From positions 59,516 through 123,515 of the forward strand of contig NZ_JAXIWG010000005.1 in the NCBI RefSeq assembly GCF_034652275.1: a stretch of 64,000 bases of DNA, written 5' to 3'. The notes under the pieces were generated by a model that worked only from the letters and a program-made list of their open reading frames with translations, was not told where the DNA came from and ran no database searches. Source of the DNA: Yoonia sp034652275 (GTDB lineage: Bacteria > Pseudomonadota > Alphaproteobacteria > Rhodobacterales > Rhodobacteraceae). Numbering within the stretch: the first letter of the stretch is position 1; each line of letters opens with the position of its first letter. This document shows, piece by piece, positions 45,278 to 54,818 of this stretch. The position numbers were made by a program, and so were the translations under genes.

Positions 45278-45952
45278 ATGACCACCACATCCTACACCCA
45301 TTTCCGCGATGTTCCCAAAGGCGCATGGCGCTGGTCCAACTTCTCGCCCGCCGAAATTGCCTGCCGCGGCACTGGTGCCATCAAGATCAACACCGACGCC
45401 CTCGACAAGCTGCAGGCGCTGCGCGACCACCTCGGCAAGCCCCTGATTATCCGGTCGGCCTACCGCAGCCCGAGCCACAATCGCGCCGTCGGCGGGGCGG
45501 CTTTCTCCAAACATATGGAAGGCACGGCCTTTGATATCGCGATGGCCAATCATGACCCTGCCACGTCCGAGGCGGCGGCACGCGCTGTCGGGTTTCTAGG
45601 CATCGGGCACTATCCCCGCTCCGGCTTCATGCACATTGACCTTGGGCCGGCACGCAGCTGGGGCACAAGGTTTCCGCCTCGCGCCGTACCGTTCGCTCCA
45701 GAAGCCCCGCTTGCCCGCGAGGTACTGGCACAAAGCCGCACCCTGCGCGGAACCGGCGCCGCCGGTGTCGCAACAATCGGCGCAGCCGGGGTCGAGGTCG
45801 CACAAGACATTCTGGCCGAGGCACAAAGCGCGGTCCTGCCGCTTGTGCCCTACCTCGACACGCTGCGTTGGGTCTTTATCGCACTGGCGCTCGCCGGTAT
45901 CGTCGTGGCCATCCATGCCCGGGTCGATGACTGGAAAAAGGGGCTGCGCTGA
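45278..45952 (+). CDS. M15-family peptidoglycan peptidase (phage endolysin)
   Basis: About 224 residues from ATG 45278, with GGAGA eight bases upstream; an earlier in-frame start at 45173 would read through the terminator. The domain is peptidase M15A (D-Ala-D-Ala carboxypeptidase-like): RSAYRSPSHNRAVGG, SKHMEGTAFDI (Zn-ligand His and Asp) and GFMHIDLG (third ligand). The C-terminal 70 residues include a membrane span (WVFIALALAGIVVAI), unusual for an endolysin and suggesting membrane tethering. Together with the following spanin pair it makes the lysis cassette. Confidence 0.85.
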   Translation: MTTTSYTHFRDVPKGAWRWSNFSPAEIACRGTGAIKINTDALDKLQALRDHLGKPLIIRSAYRSPSHNRAVGGAAFSKHMEGTAFDIAMANHDPATSEAAARAVGFLGIGHYPRSGFMHIDLGPARSWGTRFPPRAVPFAPEAPLAREVLAQSRTLRGTGAAGVATIGAAGVEVAQDILAEAQSAVLPLVPYLDTLRWVFIALALAGIVVAIHARVDDWKKGLR

Positions 45953-46209
45953 TGTGGGCCAGTTTGCTGCCTCGGCTTTTGGCGAAGCCATGCGTACTGC
46001 GGGTGGCGCGTTTCGTCCTCGCAGCACTCACCATCACCCTGTTCATTCTCAACCTGCGCCAAACGGCCGAGCGTGCGGGCCGCGCTGCCGAACGGATCAC
46101 GACGATGGAGAAGACCAATGCCGTCCAACGCCAAATGCTCGTTGCAGCCGCCCGCCGCCCTCGCAACCGCGATGATCTTGTTGACCGGCTGCGCGGGGGC
46201 GGGTTTTGA
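45952..46209 (+). CDS. Rz-like inner-membrane spanin
   Basis: An 85-residue protein with one N-terminal membrane span (VARFVLAALTITLFIL) and a periplasmic helix (QTAERAGRAAERITTMEK) likely to form a coiled coil. Its start overlaps the endolysin stop (TGATG). Its 3' half contains the Rz1-like gene in another frame, the hallmark of i-spanin/o-spanin pairs that fuse inner and outer membranes at the end of phage lysis. Confidence 0.75.
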   Translation: MWASLLPRLLAKPCVLRVARFVLAALTITLFILNLRQTAERAGRAAERITTMEKTNAVQRQMLVAAARRPRNRDDLVDRLRGGGF

Positions 46210-46372
46210 TACAGTGTCCAGCGCCTGCCCGCCCGTTGCGGAATACAGTCGGGCTGAGCAGGCGCAGATGGCGGAGGAAGTTGCTGCGCTGCCAGACAGG
46301 GCGCTGATCACAGAATGGCTGGCGGATTATGCTGTGTTGCGGGACCAGGTGCGGGAGTGCGGGCAAAGATAG
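46118..46372 (+). CDS. Rz1-like outer-membrane spanin lipoprotein, nested in Rz
   Basis: An 84-residue lipoprotein encoded in the +1 frame inside the Rz-like gene and running beyond it. ATG 46118 has GGAGAAG a few bases upstream. The signal ends in the lipobox LLTGC, and the mature part is helical and Gln/Glu-rich, with a terminal Cys region. Nested Rz/Rz1 genes are a known phage arrangement, and this makes the lysis cassette look complete. Confidence 0.75.
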   Translation: MPSNAKCSLQPPAALATAMILLTGCAGAGFDTVSSACPPVAEYSRAEQAQMAEEVAALPDRALITEWLADYAVLRDQVRECGQR

Positions 46373-46766
46373 AACCAAGCTTTTGTAACCGGCGACCCTG
46401 TCGCAGGCAGCAACCGCCGACCAGTGTCCACGACTGGATCCCAGCCTCGCCGCATGGTGAAATGGGCACAATTGTGCCCATTCGATTAGCCTTCGACATC
46501 ACAAAGCTTCGCTTATGATTGTCCCGAAGGGCGGTTTCCGGACGTTCGCCGCATAAGCAAACGCGCTCTTGCCTCAACACAGAAGCAGACATTCCGCCCG
46601 GGTCATACCGCCGAACCAGGCGTGACCTACCCAGAGGGCAGGTCACCGACGTTCGCTGCTGCCTCAAGATACAAGCTGTTTTGAGAAAAAGCCGACGTCG
46701 GACTCGCTTTATGAATTGGAACTGTTTCATGTTTTCAAAGCAACCTAGGGTCAGTATCTTCTCAAA
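46373..46766. other. non-coding interval between lysis genes and the NACHT-like gene
   Basis: No convincing gene. It contains the 22-base palindrome at 46461 and two GACGTTCGC-type segments near 46550 and 46648, of a kind I have the impression is scattered in roseobacter intergenic DNA. The promoter of the NACHT-like gene must be here but I cannot point to it. Confidence 0.4.
46461..46482. promoter_or_regulatory. perfect 22-base palindrome
   Basis: The core GGGCACAATTGTGCCC is flanked by AAT/ATT to give a perfect palindrome. Nearly the same motif occurs twice in tandem in the gene at 60320. Read from the ATG it encodes MGTIVPI followed by a stop 18 codons later, so it may be the relic of a similar small regulator gene or an operator. 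Confidence 0.5.
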
Positions 46767-49700
46767 ATGGAAAACGCATCCTTAGACAGGCGAGTCACCG
46801 TACAAGTTCATCACGAGACTGTGGTTCAACCGTTGAGCCATTTGCGCGGCCAGCCATATGTTGTGTTGCTCGGCGAGCCCGGCGCGGGAAAATCGACGGC
46901 TCTGGAACAAGAGGCTCGTGCCGAGGGTGGAGAGGTCGCAACTTGCAGGGCAGTAATGAACGGCTTTCCGATTGGCGGGTCTGGGACTGCCTATCTTGAT
47001 GCCCTTGATGAATATCGTTCAGGTGATGGTGGAAAAGACAAACTCCTGCGTCTCGCTAACGCGATTTCAAAGAGCAGTGCACGCAGATGGCGCCTCACCT
47101 GCCGCGCTGAGGACTGGCGCGTAACAGCGGACATCAACGCGATGCGGCGTGCGGCGAACAACGAGCCCATCGTTGTGGCTCATCTCCTGCCGCTGAACGA
47201 CGATGAAGCGCAATTGGTCTTGGTCTCTCTGGGAGAAACCGATCCAGAGCGGTTCATCGGTGAAGCGCGGAACCGGGGTGCCGGTGCATTTCTAGAAAAT
47301 CCGCTCAGTCTTAGATTGCTTTACTCGGTTGTCGTCTCAAACGGAGTATGGCCGACCTCGCGCTTTGACTTGTTCGCGAGAGCCACATCGGCGCTTGCCC
47401 ACGAATACGACCCGGAGCGCGAAACAGACCCGCGACCTGGAGCGGACGAAATCCTCTCCGCCGCCACCGCCATGAGCTTCTACGTCCTCGCTTCCGGGGC
47501 GAAAGGGCTCTGGCGTTCAAACGCGTTACCGCTTGGGTCAGCTGAAAACGAATATATAGCTACGCATTCCCTGGGGCTCGATACGCGCGTTCTCGAAGCC
47601 GCATTGGACACCCCGCTTTTCAGGGGCGAAGGACACACATTCGCGCCGTTTCACCGAACGGTCGCTGAGTTTTTGGCAGGCCGATTTCTGGCAAGAAGGG
47701 TGGTCGGCGCTGGAGCAACGCTCGCTTTTCCGTTGCGGCGGGCGATTAGCCTCATTACCGGACACGACCAGAGGGCTCCGAGCGAGCTCAGGGGGCTGTA
47801 TGCGTGGTTTACTGCCCACCTGCAATCGGAAGGAGATTCCGGCGGGGCGAGACGCCTCATTCAGCATGATGCCGCCACGGTGCTGGCGTATGGCGACGCC
47901 GCGGCGTTCGATACGGCTGGACGACGAGAAATTCTTTATCACCTGGATCGTGATGACCCGTTCTTCCTCGCCTCGCAGGACGATGCGACTGTCGTAGGCG
48001 GGCTCGCCGGCGATGATCTCGCTGACGATTTCAGAACCATTCTCGACGCTGAGGTCCGTAGTCATCTGCAGGTCACCGTGCTTCAGGCCCTCGCGGACGG
48101 TCCGCCCGTTAAACACATGTCGGGTAAGCTGAGTGAGATCGTGCTCGACGCTACCCGACCTCTGTGGATGCGGGAGAGAGCGGCTGAAGTTCTCGTCTCC
48201 CAAGCCAGCGACAGGAATGGAATTCAACGTGATCTATTGGACGATCTGGTCGACACGACGGCGGATTGGGGCCAATTGGCGATCCGTGCCCACGTCCTGT
48301 CGAGCATGTCATCACAGGATGTTCAGTTCTCGGATATCCACGCGTTGCTCGAGGATTTCGACAGCTTGCCTGCGAAAACCCGTGATGGGGAGGACAACGA
48401 CGACACTGGTTCGTTGGTCTCTCTGAGCATAGCGATCGCGCGGTCTCCGCGACCGGATTTATTCGACAAGGGGATTGGAAGAAGCGATGTTGCCCGCCGG
48501 CACAAATTTCAGGTCCAGTCGCTCCTAGATCGTGCGTTTGTCGCCACAGTTAAAGCCAACCCGGACATATCCGCCGTTCGACTTCTATCGTGGCTCGGCA
48601 ATCTCCGAGAACATCGATGGGACATGCTCGACAGAGATGTTGCTGAAGTCATTGGAATGTGGATTGACTGCGATTCGGATCGTCGGGAATTGGAGTTATT
48701 CCTCGCCGTCGAGAACCAAAGCTCCGGCGAAGAAGGCGCGTGGATGGTGTGCAACGATTACATCTCGACCGCAAGAAGGCTACCCTCCGACGCATTGATC
48801 CGGGAGTTGTTGGATATGGCTCAAGCAACGAATGAGCGCAAAGCCAGAAAACGAATGTTTCAGATCGCCGCGTATGCCGCCCGGGGCGAAACACTCTGGC
48901 CGAAATGGCAAAAGCCGATCGTGTCTCTGCTAGAGCAGGAACGAGATTTCAAGGGGTTCATCAAGTCTCTCCTCTCCGACCCGAACGCGGGATGGAAACG
49001 GAAGGAGACGAAGAGAAAAGCCAACCTGGAAAAGAAAACGGCAAACTCGCAGAAGGCGAATATCGCCAAGCTAACCCCGGTAATTGACAGAATCTCAAGT
49101 GGCGCACCGGATCAATATTACGTCTTGAATTGGGCTGCCGGGCACTACCGTAACGCGCGGATCAGCAACGATAAATCGCCGTTCCAAGACATCGTCAAGT
49201 ACACAAATGAGGAGATCGCCGCGGCGATCGCGGAAGGCTTCGTCCAATTTGCAATCAATACCGACATCAAGGTTGGTGTCGAAGATCTCGGCGAGGCCCA
49301 AGCTAAGCTTGGGACCTACCCTCACGAGTATGTCGTAGCGGCAGGGTTGCACCAAGCGCTATTGCATGGCCGTCAAAACGACATCGACGCTTCTCCGTTG
49401 ATCATCGCCTTGGTCGGGCTTCGGGAAGCCCACTTCAGTGCCGACGACGATCCTTCGATTGCTGTTTGGGCAGCCGCCCGCCTTGCCAAGGATCCTGAGC
49501 AAGGTGCTGACATGATGTTGCGGTACTGGAACGCCGCTCTTGATGCTGGCGATGATGATCTTGACGCCATTCATCACCTTACGAATGCGGATCAACCGGC
49601 ACTTGTCTCTCTGTGCATGCTCAACTTGCTTGGCGATAGGCCGGGGCTGCCAGATCCCGCCCTAAGCCAGGCGATCAGGGCGTGCGCCGGCAGTTCGACA

Positions 49701-50792
49701 ATCGGAGAATTAGTCGAACTCGCACGCCGCACATTGGAGCGTGATGACCTCGAACAGACCCAACGAAATATTTGGTCGTTCGTCGGTCTGGCGCTGACGC
49801 CCGAGGAACTTTCCGATCGGCTCTCGGAAGAAGACCTCGAAGCTGCTTTGGTGGCTCCGAACGGAGATTTGGCTAAGACATTCAACGAATTGAGCCCAGA
49901 CATCGACCTGCTGGACAGAATCAGGATTGCCGCTCTTGGGAAAAAACACCCTGCACACGACAATGATTGGCGGCACTCTGATGGTGTGAGCGGGATTGTC
50001 AGAGCCGCGATCCGGCGTCTCGGAGCTTCAAATTTGGCCGCAGCCGGAGAGCACCTGAAAGAGCTTGCTCCGAGGGTAGACCCGACCTGGGCGCCCCATA
50101 TCGCGCATGCGGCCGCAGAACATGCCCGCAAGTTGCGCGATGCGCAATTCGAGGCGCCTTCGGTGAGCCAACTGATAGGCGCGCTCGCAGATGGCGCACC
50201 GGCGACACCATCGGACCTTTCGGCCATCGTTCTCGAAGAGGTCGAAAGGTACAAGAGCTCGCTCAGGACCGGCAGTGAGACGCCCTGGAAGCGGTTCTGG
50301 AACACCGATGAGTACGGGGCAGCGACCGAACCACAGATTGAGAACGAGGATAGGGACCGCCTCCTTGAGTTGCTTCGTCCTCGGTTCGAAGGATACGGAA
50401 TTGCAGCGAGCCTTCCCGAAGCCCGTCGCGGCGAAAACACCAGGGCCGACGTCCTAATGCTGAGCCACGGGGGCAAGAATCTGCCGATCGAGGCGAAACG
50501 GCACTACAATGGCGAGCTCTGGACAGCCGCTTCGACCCAGCTCGCGGGTTACGCAGCGGATCCGGACGCCTGCGGTTTCGGAATCTATCTCGTCTTTTGG
50601 TTCGGTGCCGAGTTCAAGGCGCCGAAGAGAAGCGATGGCGCCGACGGTCCCGATAGTGCTCAGGCACTTGAGGCGATGTTAGTAGATGATCTTCCGCCTC
50701 ATTTGAGGGAGAAGCTCTCGGTTGTGGTTCTGGACGTATCTCGACCTCAGTCGATGATCGAGGCCGTCAATAAACGAACAAAGGGTGCTTGA
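46767..50792 (+). CDS. NACHT-like STAND ATPase with C-terminal PD-(D/E)XK nuclease
   Basis: A 1341-residue protein. A P-loop ATPase domain starts at once: Walker A LLGEPGAGKST (residues 34-44) and Walker B AYLDALDEYR (75-84), whose small-residue/DE pattern resembles NACHT domains. A winged-helix-like region follows to about 330, then about 800 residues of helical, repeat-like sequence that could sense a ligand. The last 150 residues form a nuclease: RADVLML (Asp near 1227) and LPIEAKRHYN (Glu and Lys at about 1242-1244), the D..ExK core. STAND proteins with nuclease effectors act in bacterial anti-phage defence (Avs, bNACHT groups); the known Avs nucleases are usually N-terminal. Defence is inferred. 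ATG 46767 lacks a clear ribosome-binding site. Confidence 0.72.
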   Translation: MENASLDRRVTVQVHHETVVQPLSHLRGQPYVVLLGEPGAGKSTALEQEARAEGGEVATCRAVMNGFPIGGSGTAYLDALDEYRSGDGGKDKLLRLANAISKSSARRWRLTCRAEDWRVTADINAMRRAANNEPIVVAHLLPLNDDEAQLVLVSLGETDPERFIGEARNRGAGAFLENPLSLRLLYSVVVSNGVWPTSRFDLFARATSALAHEYDPERETDPRPGADEILSAATAMSFYVLASGAKGLWRSNALPLGSAENEYIATHSLGLDTRVLEAALDTPLFRGEGHTFAPFHRTVAEFLAGRFLARRVVGAGATLAFPLRRAISLITGHDQRAPSELRGLYAWFTAHLQSEGDSGGARRLIQHDAATVLAYGDAAAFDTAGRREILYHLDRDDPFFLASQDDATVVGGLAGDDLADDFRTILDAEVRSHLQVTVLQALADGPPVKHMSGKLSEIVLDATRPLWMRERAAEVLVSQASDRNGIQRDLLDDLVDTTADWGQLAIRAHVLSSMSSQDVQFSDIHALLEDFDSLPAKTRDGEDNDDTGSLVSLSIAIARSPRPDLFDKGIGRSDVARRHKFQVQSLLDRAFVATVKANPDISAVRLLSWLGNLREHRWDMLDRDVAEVIGMWIDCDSDRRELELFLAVENQSSGEEGAWMVCNDYISTARRLPSDALIRELLDMAQATNERKARKRMFQIAAYAARGETLWPKWQKPIVSLLEQERDFKGFIKSLLSDPNAGWKRKETKRKANLEKKTANSQKANIAKLTPVIDRISSGAPDQYYVLNWAAGHYRNARISNDKSPFQDIVKYTNEEIAAAIAEGFVQFAINTDIKVGVEDLGEAQAKLGTYPHEYVVAAGLHQALLHGRQNDIDASPLIIALVGLREAHFSADDDPSIAVWAAARLAKDPEQGADMMLRYWNAALDAGDDDLDAIHHLTNADQPALVSLCMLNLLGDRPGLPDPALSQAIRACAGSSTIGELVELARRTLERDDLEQTQRNIWSFVGLALTPEELSDRLSEEDLEAALVAPNGDLAKTFNELSPDIDLLDRIRIAALGKKHPAHDNDWRHSDGVSGIVRAAIRRLGASNLAAAGEHLKELAPRVDPTWAPHIAHAAAEHARKLRDAQFEAPSVSQLIGALADGAPATPSDLSAIVLEEVERYKSSLRTGSETPWKRFWNTDEYGAATEPQIENEDRDRLLELLRPRFEGYGIAASLPEARRGENTRADVLMLSHGGKNLPIEAKRHYNGELWTAASTQLAGYAADPDACGFGIYLVFWFGAEFKAPKRSDGADGPDSAQALEAMLVDDLPPHLREKLSVVVLDVSRPQSMIEAVNKRTKGA

Positions 50793-51034
50793 AACAGGTG
50801 AGTAGGATCAACCCACAGTCAGAAAGCTTCGTCCCAAGTTCCATTAACGTCAAAACACCCGATTTCTGGCAGATCAGATTAGCGTGTGAAACCAGAGCAA
50901 TTCCATTTCAAGCAGGGCTAAATCGAACAAAGATGTCCCAACTGTGGAGATGGTGGCTTATCGAGGCTGACCATCATCCATGGCAGCTATGCGCACGCCG
51001 CGTTGCAGCGACGCACTCAGAGATGAGTAACTGA
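50789..51034 (+). CDS. possible small ORF coupled to the NACHT-like gene
   Basis: An 81-codon frame whose TTG start overlaps the NACHT-like stop as TTGA. The product has a tryptophan-rich centre (QLWRWWLIEADHHPW) and no family I know. Only the coupled position supports it; it could be chance. Confidence 0.25.
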   Translation: MKQVSRINPQSESFVPSSINVKTPDFWQIRLACETRAIPFQAGLNRTKMSQLWRWWLIEADHHPWQLCARRVAATHSEMSN

Positions 51035-51046
51035 AATAGGCCGACA

Positions 51047-51226
51047 TCACTCAGTAGGCCGAGTAGAAATCGGCTTCCCGACATGGCCTTCAGCGATTGA
51101 CCGTAAGCTTTCTAAGCCTCCGACTGCGTCCTCTATCGCTTTCCTAAGTTTTTGATCGTGACCTGGGCAGAACTTCCCACCCTTTGTTTTCTCACCGCAT
51201 CCACAGATGCAATCATATTTAGCCAT
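51047..51226 (-). CDS. small Cys-rich protein
   Basis: A 59-residue protein from ATG 51226, with GGAAG upstream (an in-frame TTG at 51238 is possible). The N-terminus reads YDCICGCGEKTKGGKFCPGHDQK, with four Cys and one His spaced like a small zinc finger. The rest is one amphipathic helix. It lies between the NACHT-like nuclease and the helicase operon. I do not know a function. Confidence 0.5.
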   Translation of the reverse strand: MAKYDCICGCGEKTKGGKFCPGHDQKLRKAIEDAVGGLESLRSIAEGHVGKPISTRPTE

Positions 51227-51413
51227 GCTTTCTTCCAATACTCTTTTGCGAATGAGTATGCGTATTCAGATCAAGTGAAGCAACGGCTGCTTTTGGGGTG
51301 CGGCACTGCAGCACCTGCACACTTCTGAAAGTCCGGAAAGGGCCGTTTGTCAATTTTGACGCAATCGAATTGTTTCTAACGAAACTGCACGACGGCGGTC
51401 ACCAAGGACGCGA

Positions 51414-54400
51414 TCATGCAGTCTGCTCCCTGCGTTTTAAGCTGCCCAAGATGGTACTAATCTCTTCTTCAAGATGCTGGCCCCTGTAAACGAACGATGT
51501 CTCATGTCGCGCGTATTGGCCGTGTCGGTCGGCGCTGAGCCAGTTGTATGAGCCTATGCAAAGAAGGTCTGCATCGATCGCCACGATTTTGCTGTGTAAC
51601 TTCGGGAGCTTGTGCAGTCTTACACCGATCTTTGAGAACGCCTTTTCGACTGCTTCCATCTGGGTCACTCCACCAGCAGCTTGGCCCATGTTGAGCAGCG
51701 GATCAGTAAAGACATCGATCTCGGCCCCACGCCGGACTGCGGTTTCGAAAGCAGCAAGCAGTCCAACGCGTTCCATTGTGGTTGCGATCACCCACGGGCT
51801 GACAATGGTGTAGCGGCGCCCACCGGCCGCAAGCGCATCCAGAAGGAAAGCATCATGCCCTACTGCGTCGCGCAACATCTGAAGTTGGCCGCTTCCTTGC
51901 TTCAGGTCTGTTCGCGGCTCAGCCGCAAACTCAAGAGCGTTTGTCTCTGACGCGAACAAAAAGTCGGCGAGGATGGCCCGTGGCGATCCGGCTTGAGCCG
52001 CTGCCAGAACGTCCATGTCCCCGAATACAAGGCAGCTGTCTTTTGCCCGGGAAACCATCACATTTAACATGCTGGGCGAGGCGTCAATGAAACCTCCGTC
52101 TGCGTGTTTGGAGTAGACAGGCGAAAAGATCACCACGGGTCGCTCGGCGCCTTGTAGCGCGTGGACTGTTCCGATGGTCATGCCTTCGCGTCCTTCGACC
52201 GCGATCTTGCGACCGGCACATGCATCGCGGATCTCGCGAACTTGTCGGCCAAAGGGGGTAATGATGCCCACGATCTGCTCTATGGGCTTGCCATAGCGGG
52301 CTTCCAGTTGAGAGCGGTTGGCATCGAGCCATGCAGCTATGGTTTGTGCCTCTAGCAGGTTGGCCCGACTACTCCCCGAAGTGACGGCACGGCCATCGAC
52401 ATGCAGGTACCCAAGTGCCGGAAGACCAGCGTCTGAGGGGGCATTGCCGCGCAACGGCCGCAGCTTTCCCTTGTAGCACAAAGCATTGCTAAAGCTGATG
52501 ATCTCGTCATAGCACCGCCGGTGTTCGAACAGGTAGAGTCCTTTCTCGAGGTCCGGATACGGCGATACGCGGCAAGCCTGCTGTGCAAGGCGCATGGCAC
52601 TGCCAGTGGTAGAGCAGATCCCCCGATCAGAAAGGGTATCGATGTCGGCTTCGCTTGCGAGTACCCCACTGTCTCGAAGATTGCCCACGTCCACCGGTCG
52701 GGGCACCGATGAAATCGGTTCAATCTGTTGGGTGTCACCGATGACCAGGGCGCGCTTTGCCAAAGAGAAAGAAGCGCCTGCAACTTCAGGCAGAACCTGA
52801 CCGGCTTCGTCGACGATCAAGAGGTCGATAAAATCAAAGAGGTATTCGGTCGCCCACTTGCCCCCGTCGCGGCGGGTGTAGGTCATCTTACCCGGCAGGC
52901 TGGCAAAGGTTGCCACAGCGCAAGGCGTCAACATCATACGGCGATGCCAACGAGGAATAACTGTCGCTTTTCCGTTCTTTCCTTTTGAGGCTACGATTCC
53001 GGCGAGGTCGGCCTCCATTGCCAGAAGCCAGCGACCCTCCCAGTAGTGCGTTGCCAAAAGGAAAAGGGGAAACCGGACGTCAAGGTCGGCCCGGCGTTCC
53101 AGTGCGTCCAGATCATCGCTCCCGCCCAAGGCCTCAGTCGCCTGAGCCCAGTTGCTTTCCGCTTCTTGAAAATTCAGACGCATAGATCTGGCTTTTGTCA
53201 GTCTCTGCTCGGCGGATTGCAGCGCTTCTTCTGCAGCCCGAAGGTCGGTCCGAACCCGGTCCTCAATATCTGAAACCCGCTTGGTTGTCTCCAGCCCCAG
53301 CATCAAGTCGCCAATCGCGAGCCGAGCCCGCAAGGCGCGCTTCTCTTTGACGGATGATAAAAATCCAACCACAGCAGTCAGCGACGATTCCGATGCCAGA
53401 TACTGGTCGAGAGCAGATTTTGCGGCACGAAGCTTTTCGACAGCGGCCTGTCGTGTCGCCGCCTCTTCACCAAACTTTGCCTCAGCAGCATCAGGATCAA
53501 CACCCAGGGCCGTCTTTAAAGCAGAGATAGCTGTCTGCCGATTATTTTTGGCACGATCAATCTGCGCCAGCTTCTCTACTTCACCTGCCAACCGAGTCTG
53601 CAGGGCTGCTACCACGGTTGCTAAATCGGGATTGGGGAGCGCGGGAAAAGCCGCCCTTGCCGCTTCGAGATAGGCATCCTTCGCGCGCTGGACGTAGGCG
53701 ACTGTCTCCCGTTCGACCTGGAACTCCTCAGTTTGATAGCGCCGTGCCGCTTCCAGGCGTCGGGAATGTGACGCTAGGAACATCCCGAAACTGTCCACCT
53801 CCGGCAGCCAGCGCCCGGCAAAAGGCCCTTCTCCTTTACCAAAATCCTTGCCGAAAGCGTCGATGATGTTTGTAACCGCTTGATTATTCGATGACGCCGC
53901 AACAATCACTGGTGGTGCCTCGCCGCGAAGAGCAGCGCGCACCCAAAGGCCCGCAACCGCCGAAAGCAGCATGGTAGTTTTCCCTGTCCCGGGCGGGCCG
54001 TTAACGGCGATCACCTCTCCCGAGGTCGAGGCGTCAAGCCAGGCCAGAACCTGCCGTTGGTGTTCTGCTAATGGGAAGGTCGAGTTGGAATGACCAAGCC
54101 GCCGGGCAAATTCCTGTTCAATCCGATGGTCCGGGTTCGCTGCGACCCGCTCGGGCCGCGCAACTTGCCTAAGCAGTTGCGCTTCAGGTTTCTCAGCCAG
54201 CAGCTTGTCATAAAGATCCAGAATACCGCGGACGGTTGCATTTGCATCTTCAGCCAGCTCGAGAAAGCCTGACCCGATGGCTTGGTAATCAGCATCGCCG
54301 CGCGGCCAGCCCTGCGAGACGGCATCGACCATTTTTCGGCAATGACCAAGGTACTCCTGCCAAGCAAGTTCGCCAGACATCTCGGGCAGCGGCGTTTCGG

Positions 54401-54818
54401 TCAGGAACACATCAAGCGCTTCAACCGTTCCGATTGCAAATTCGCCAGAGGGCAAGGGCGTCAGTAGATCCCGCGCCAAGGCATTTCGCATAGGCGTGAT
54501 CCGCCCATCCCGATCAACTGTCGCCTCGGTCACCACCGGCGCCACAAGCTCAGGCAACCCACCCGCCCGTGCTGATCCGTGTGACGACTTCCGCGCCATG
54601 ACCAAAGGCCAGAACCGGATACCGATCGTCTTGGTTGCTGCTTGCCCGCGAAACACCCGCTCAATGGCTTCGCGCGGCAGGACACCGGACTTCACTGCAT
54701 CGCCTGGGACCTCAACAAAGCGCTTGCGGTCAGACTGGGTGAACTTTCCTTCACCCAGCGCGCCGTCAGCCAATGAGGTTCGCCAATATCGCAGTAAATT
54801 GCTTTGATTAGTTACCAT
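51414..54818 (-). CDS. superfamily 1 helicase fused to a phospholipase D nuclease
   Basis: A 1134-residue protein. The helicase is Upf1/DNA2-like: Q-motif LAEHQRQVL (250), Walker A GPPGTGKTT (274-282), motif II DEAG (670-673), motif III GDTQQ (694-698), motif V TVHALQG (884-890) and motif VI NVMVSRAK (919-926). A coiled coil of about 200 residues (360-560) interrupts domain 1A. The C-terminus (1000-1134) is a PLD domain with one HKD motif (H1075, K1077, D1082) and GSYNW; single-HKD enzymes normally dimerise. The start ATG 54818 directly abuts the hipA stop, so it is the last gene of hipB-hipA-helicase. A DNA- or RNA-unwinding nuclease for defence is likely; nuclease-helicase proteins such as Nhi are a parallel. 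Confidence 0.82.
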   Translation of the reverse strand: MVTNQSNLLRYWRTSLADGALGEGKFTQSDRKRFVEVPGDAVKSGVLPREAIERVFRGQAATKTIGIRFWPLVMARKSSHGSARAGGLPELVAPVVTEATVDRDGRITPMRNALARDLLTPLPSGEFAIGTVEALDVFLTETPLPEMSGELAWQEYLGHCRKMVDAVSQGWPRGDADYQAIGSGFLELAEDANATVRGILDLYDKLLAEKPEAQLLRQVARPERVAANPDHRIEQEFARRLGHSNSTFPLAEHQRQVLAWLDASTSGEVIAVNGPPGTGKTTMLLSAVAGLWVRAALRGEAPPVIVAASSNNQAVTNIIDAFGKDFGKGEGPFAGRWLPEVDSFGMFLASHSRRLEAARRYQTEEFQVERETVAYVQRAKDAYLEAARAAFPALPNPDLATVVAALQTRLAGEVEKLAQIDRAKNNRQTAISALKTALGVDPDAAEAKFGEEAATRQAAVEKLRAAKSALDQYLASESSLTAVVGFLSSVKEKRALRARLAIGDLMLGLETTKRVSDIEDRVRTDLRAAEEALQSAEQRLTKARSMRLNFQEAESNWAQATEALGGSDDLDALERRADLDVRFPLFLLATHYWEGRWLLAMEADLAGIVASKGKNGKATVIPRWHRRMMLTPCAVATFASLPGKMTYTRRDGGKWATEYLFDFIDLLIVDEAGQVLPEVAGASFSLAKRALVIGDTQQIEPISSVPRPVDVGNLRDSGVLASEADIDTLSDRGICSTTGSAMRLAQQACRVSPYPDLEKGLYLFEHRRCYDEIISFSNALCYKGKLRPLRGNAPSDAGLPALGYLHVDGRAVTSGSSRANLLEAQTIAAWLDANRSQLEARYGKPIEQIVGIITPFGRQVREIRDACAGRKIAVEGREGMTIGTVHALQGAERPVVIFSPVYSKHADGGFIDASPSMLNVMVSRAKDSCLVFGDMDVLAAAQAGSPRAILADFLFASETNALEFAAEPRTDLKQGSGQLQMLRDAVGHDAFLLDALAAGGRRYTIVSPWVIATTMERVGLLAAFETAVRRGAEIDVFTDPLLNMGQAAGGVTQMEAVEKAFSKIGVRLHKLPKLHSKIVAIDADLLCIGSYNWLSADRHGQYARHETSFVYRGQHLEEEISTILGSLKRREQTA

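Noticed and set aside
49592..50476. 294-codon minus-strand open frame inside the NACHT-like gene
   Set aside because: Antisense shadow, low-complexity Ser/Arg/Ala content, no motif.
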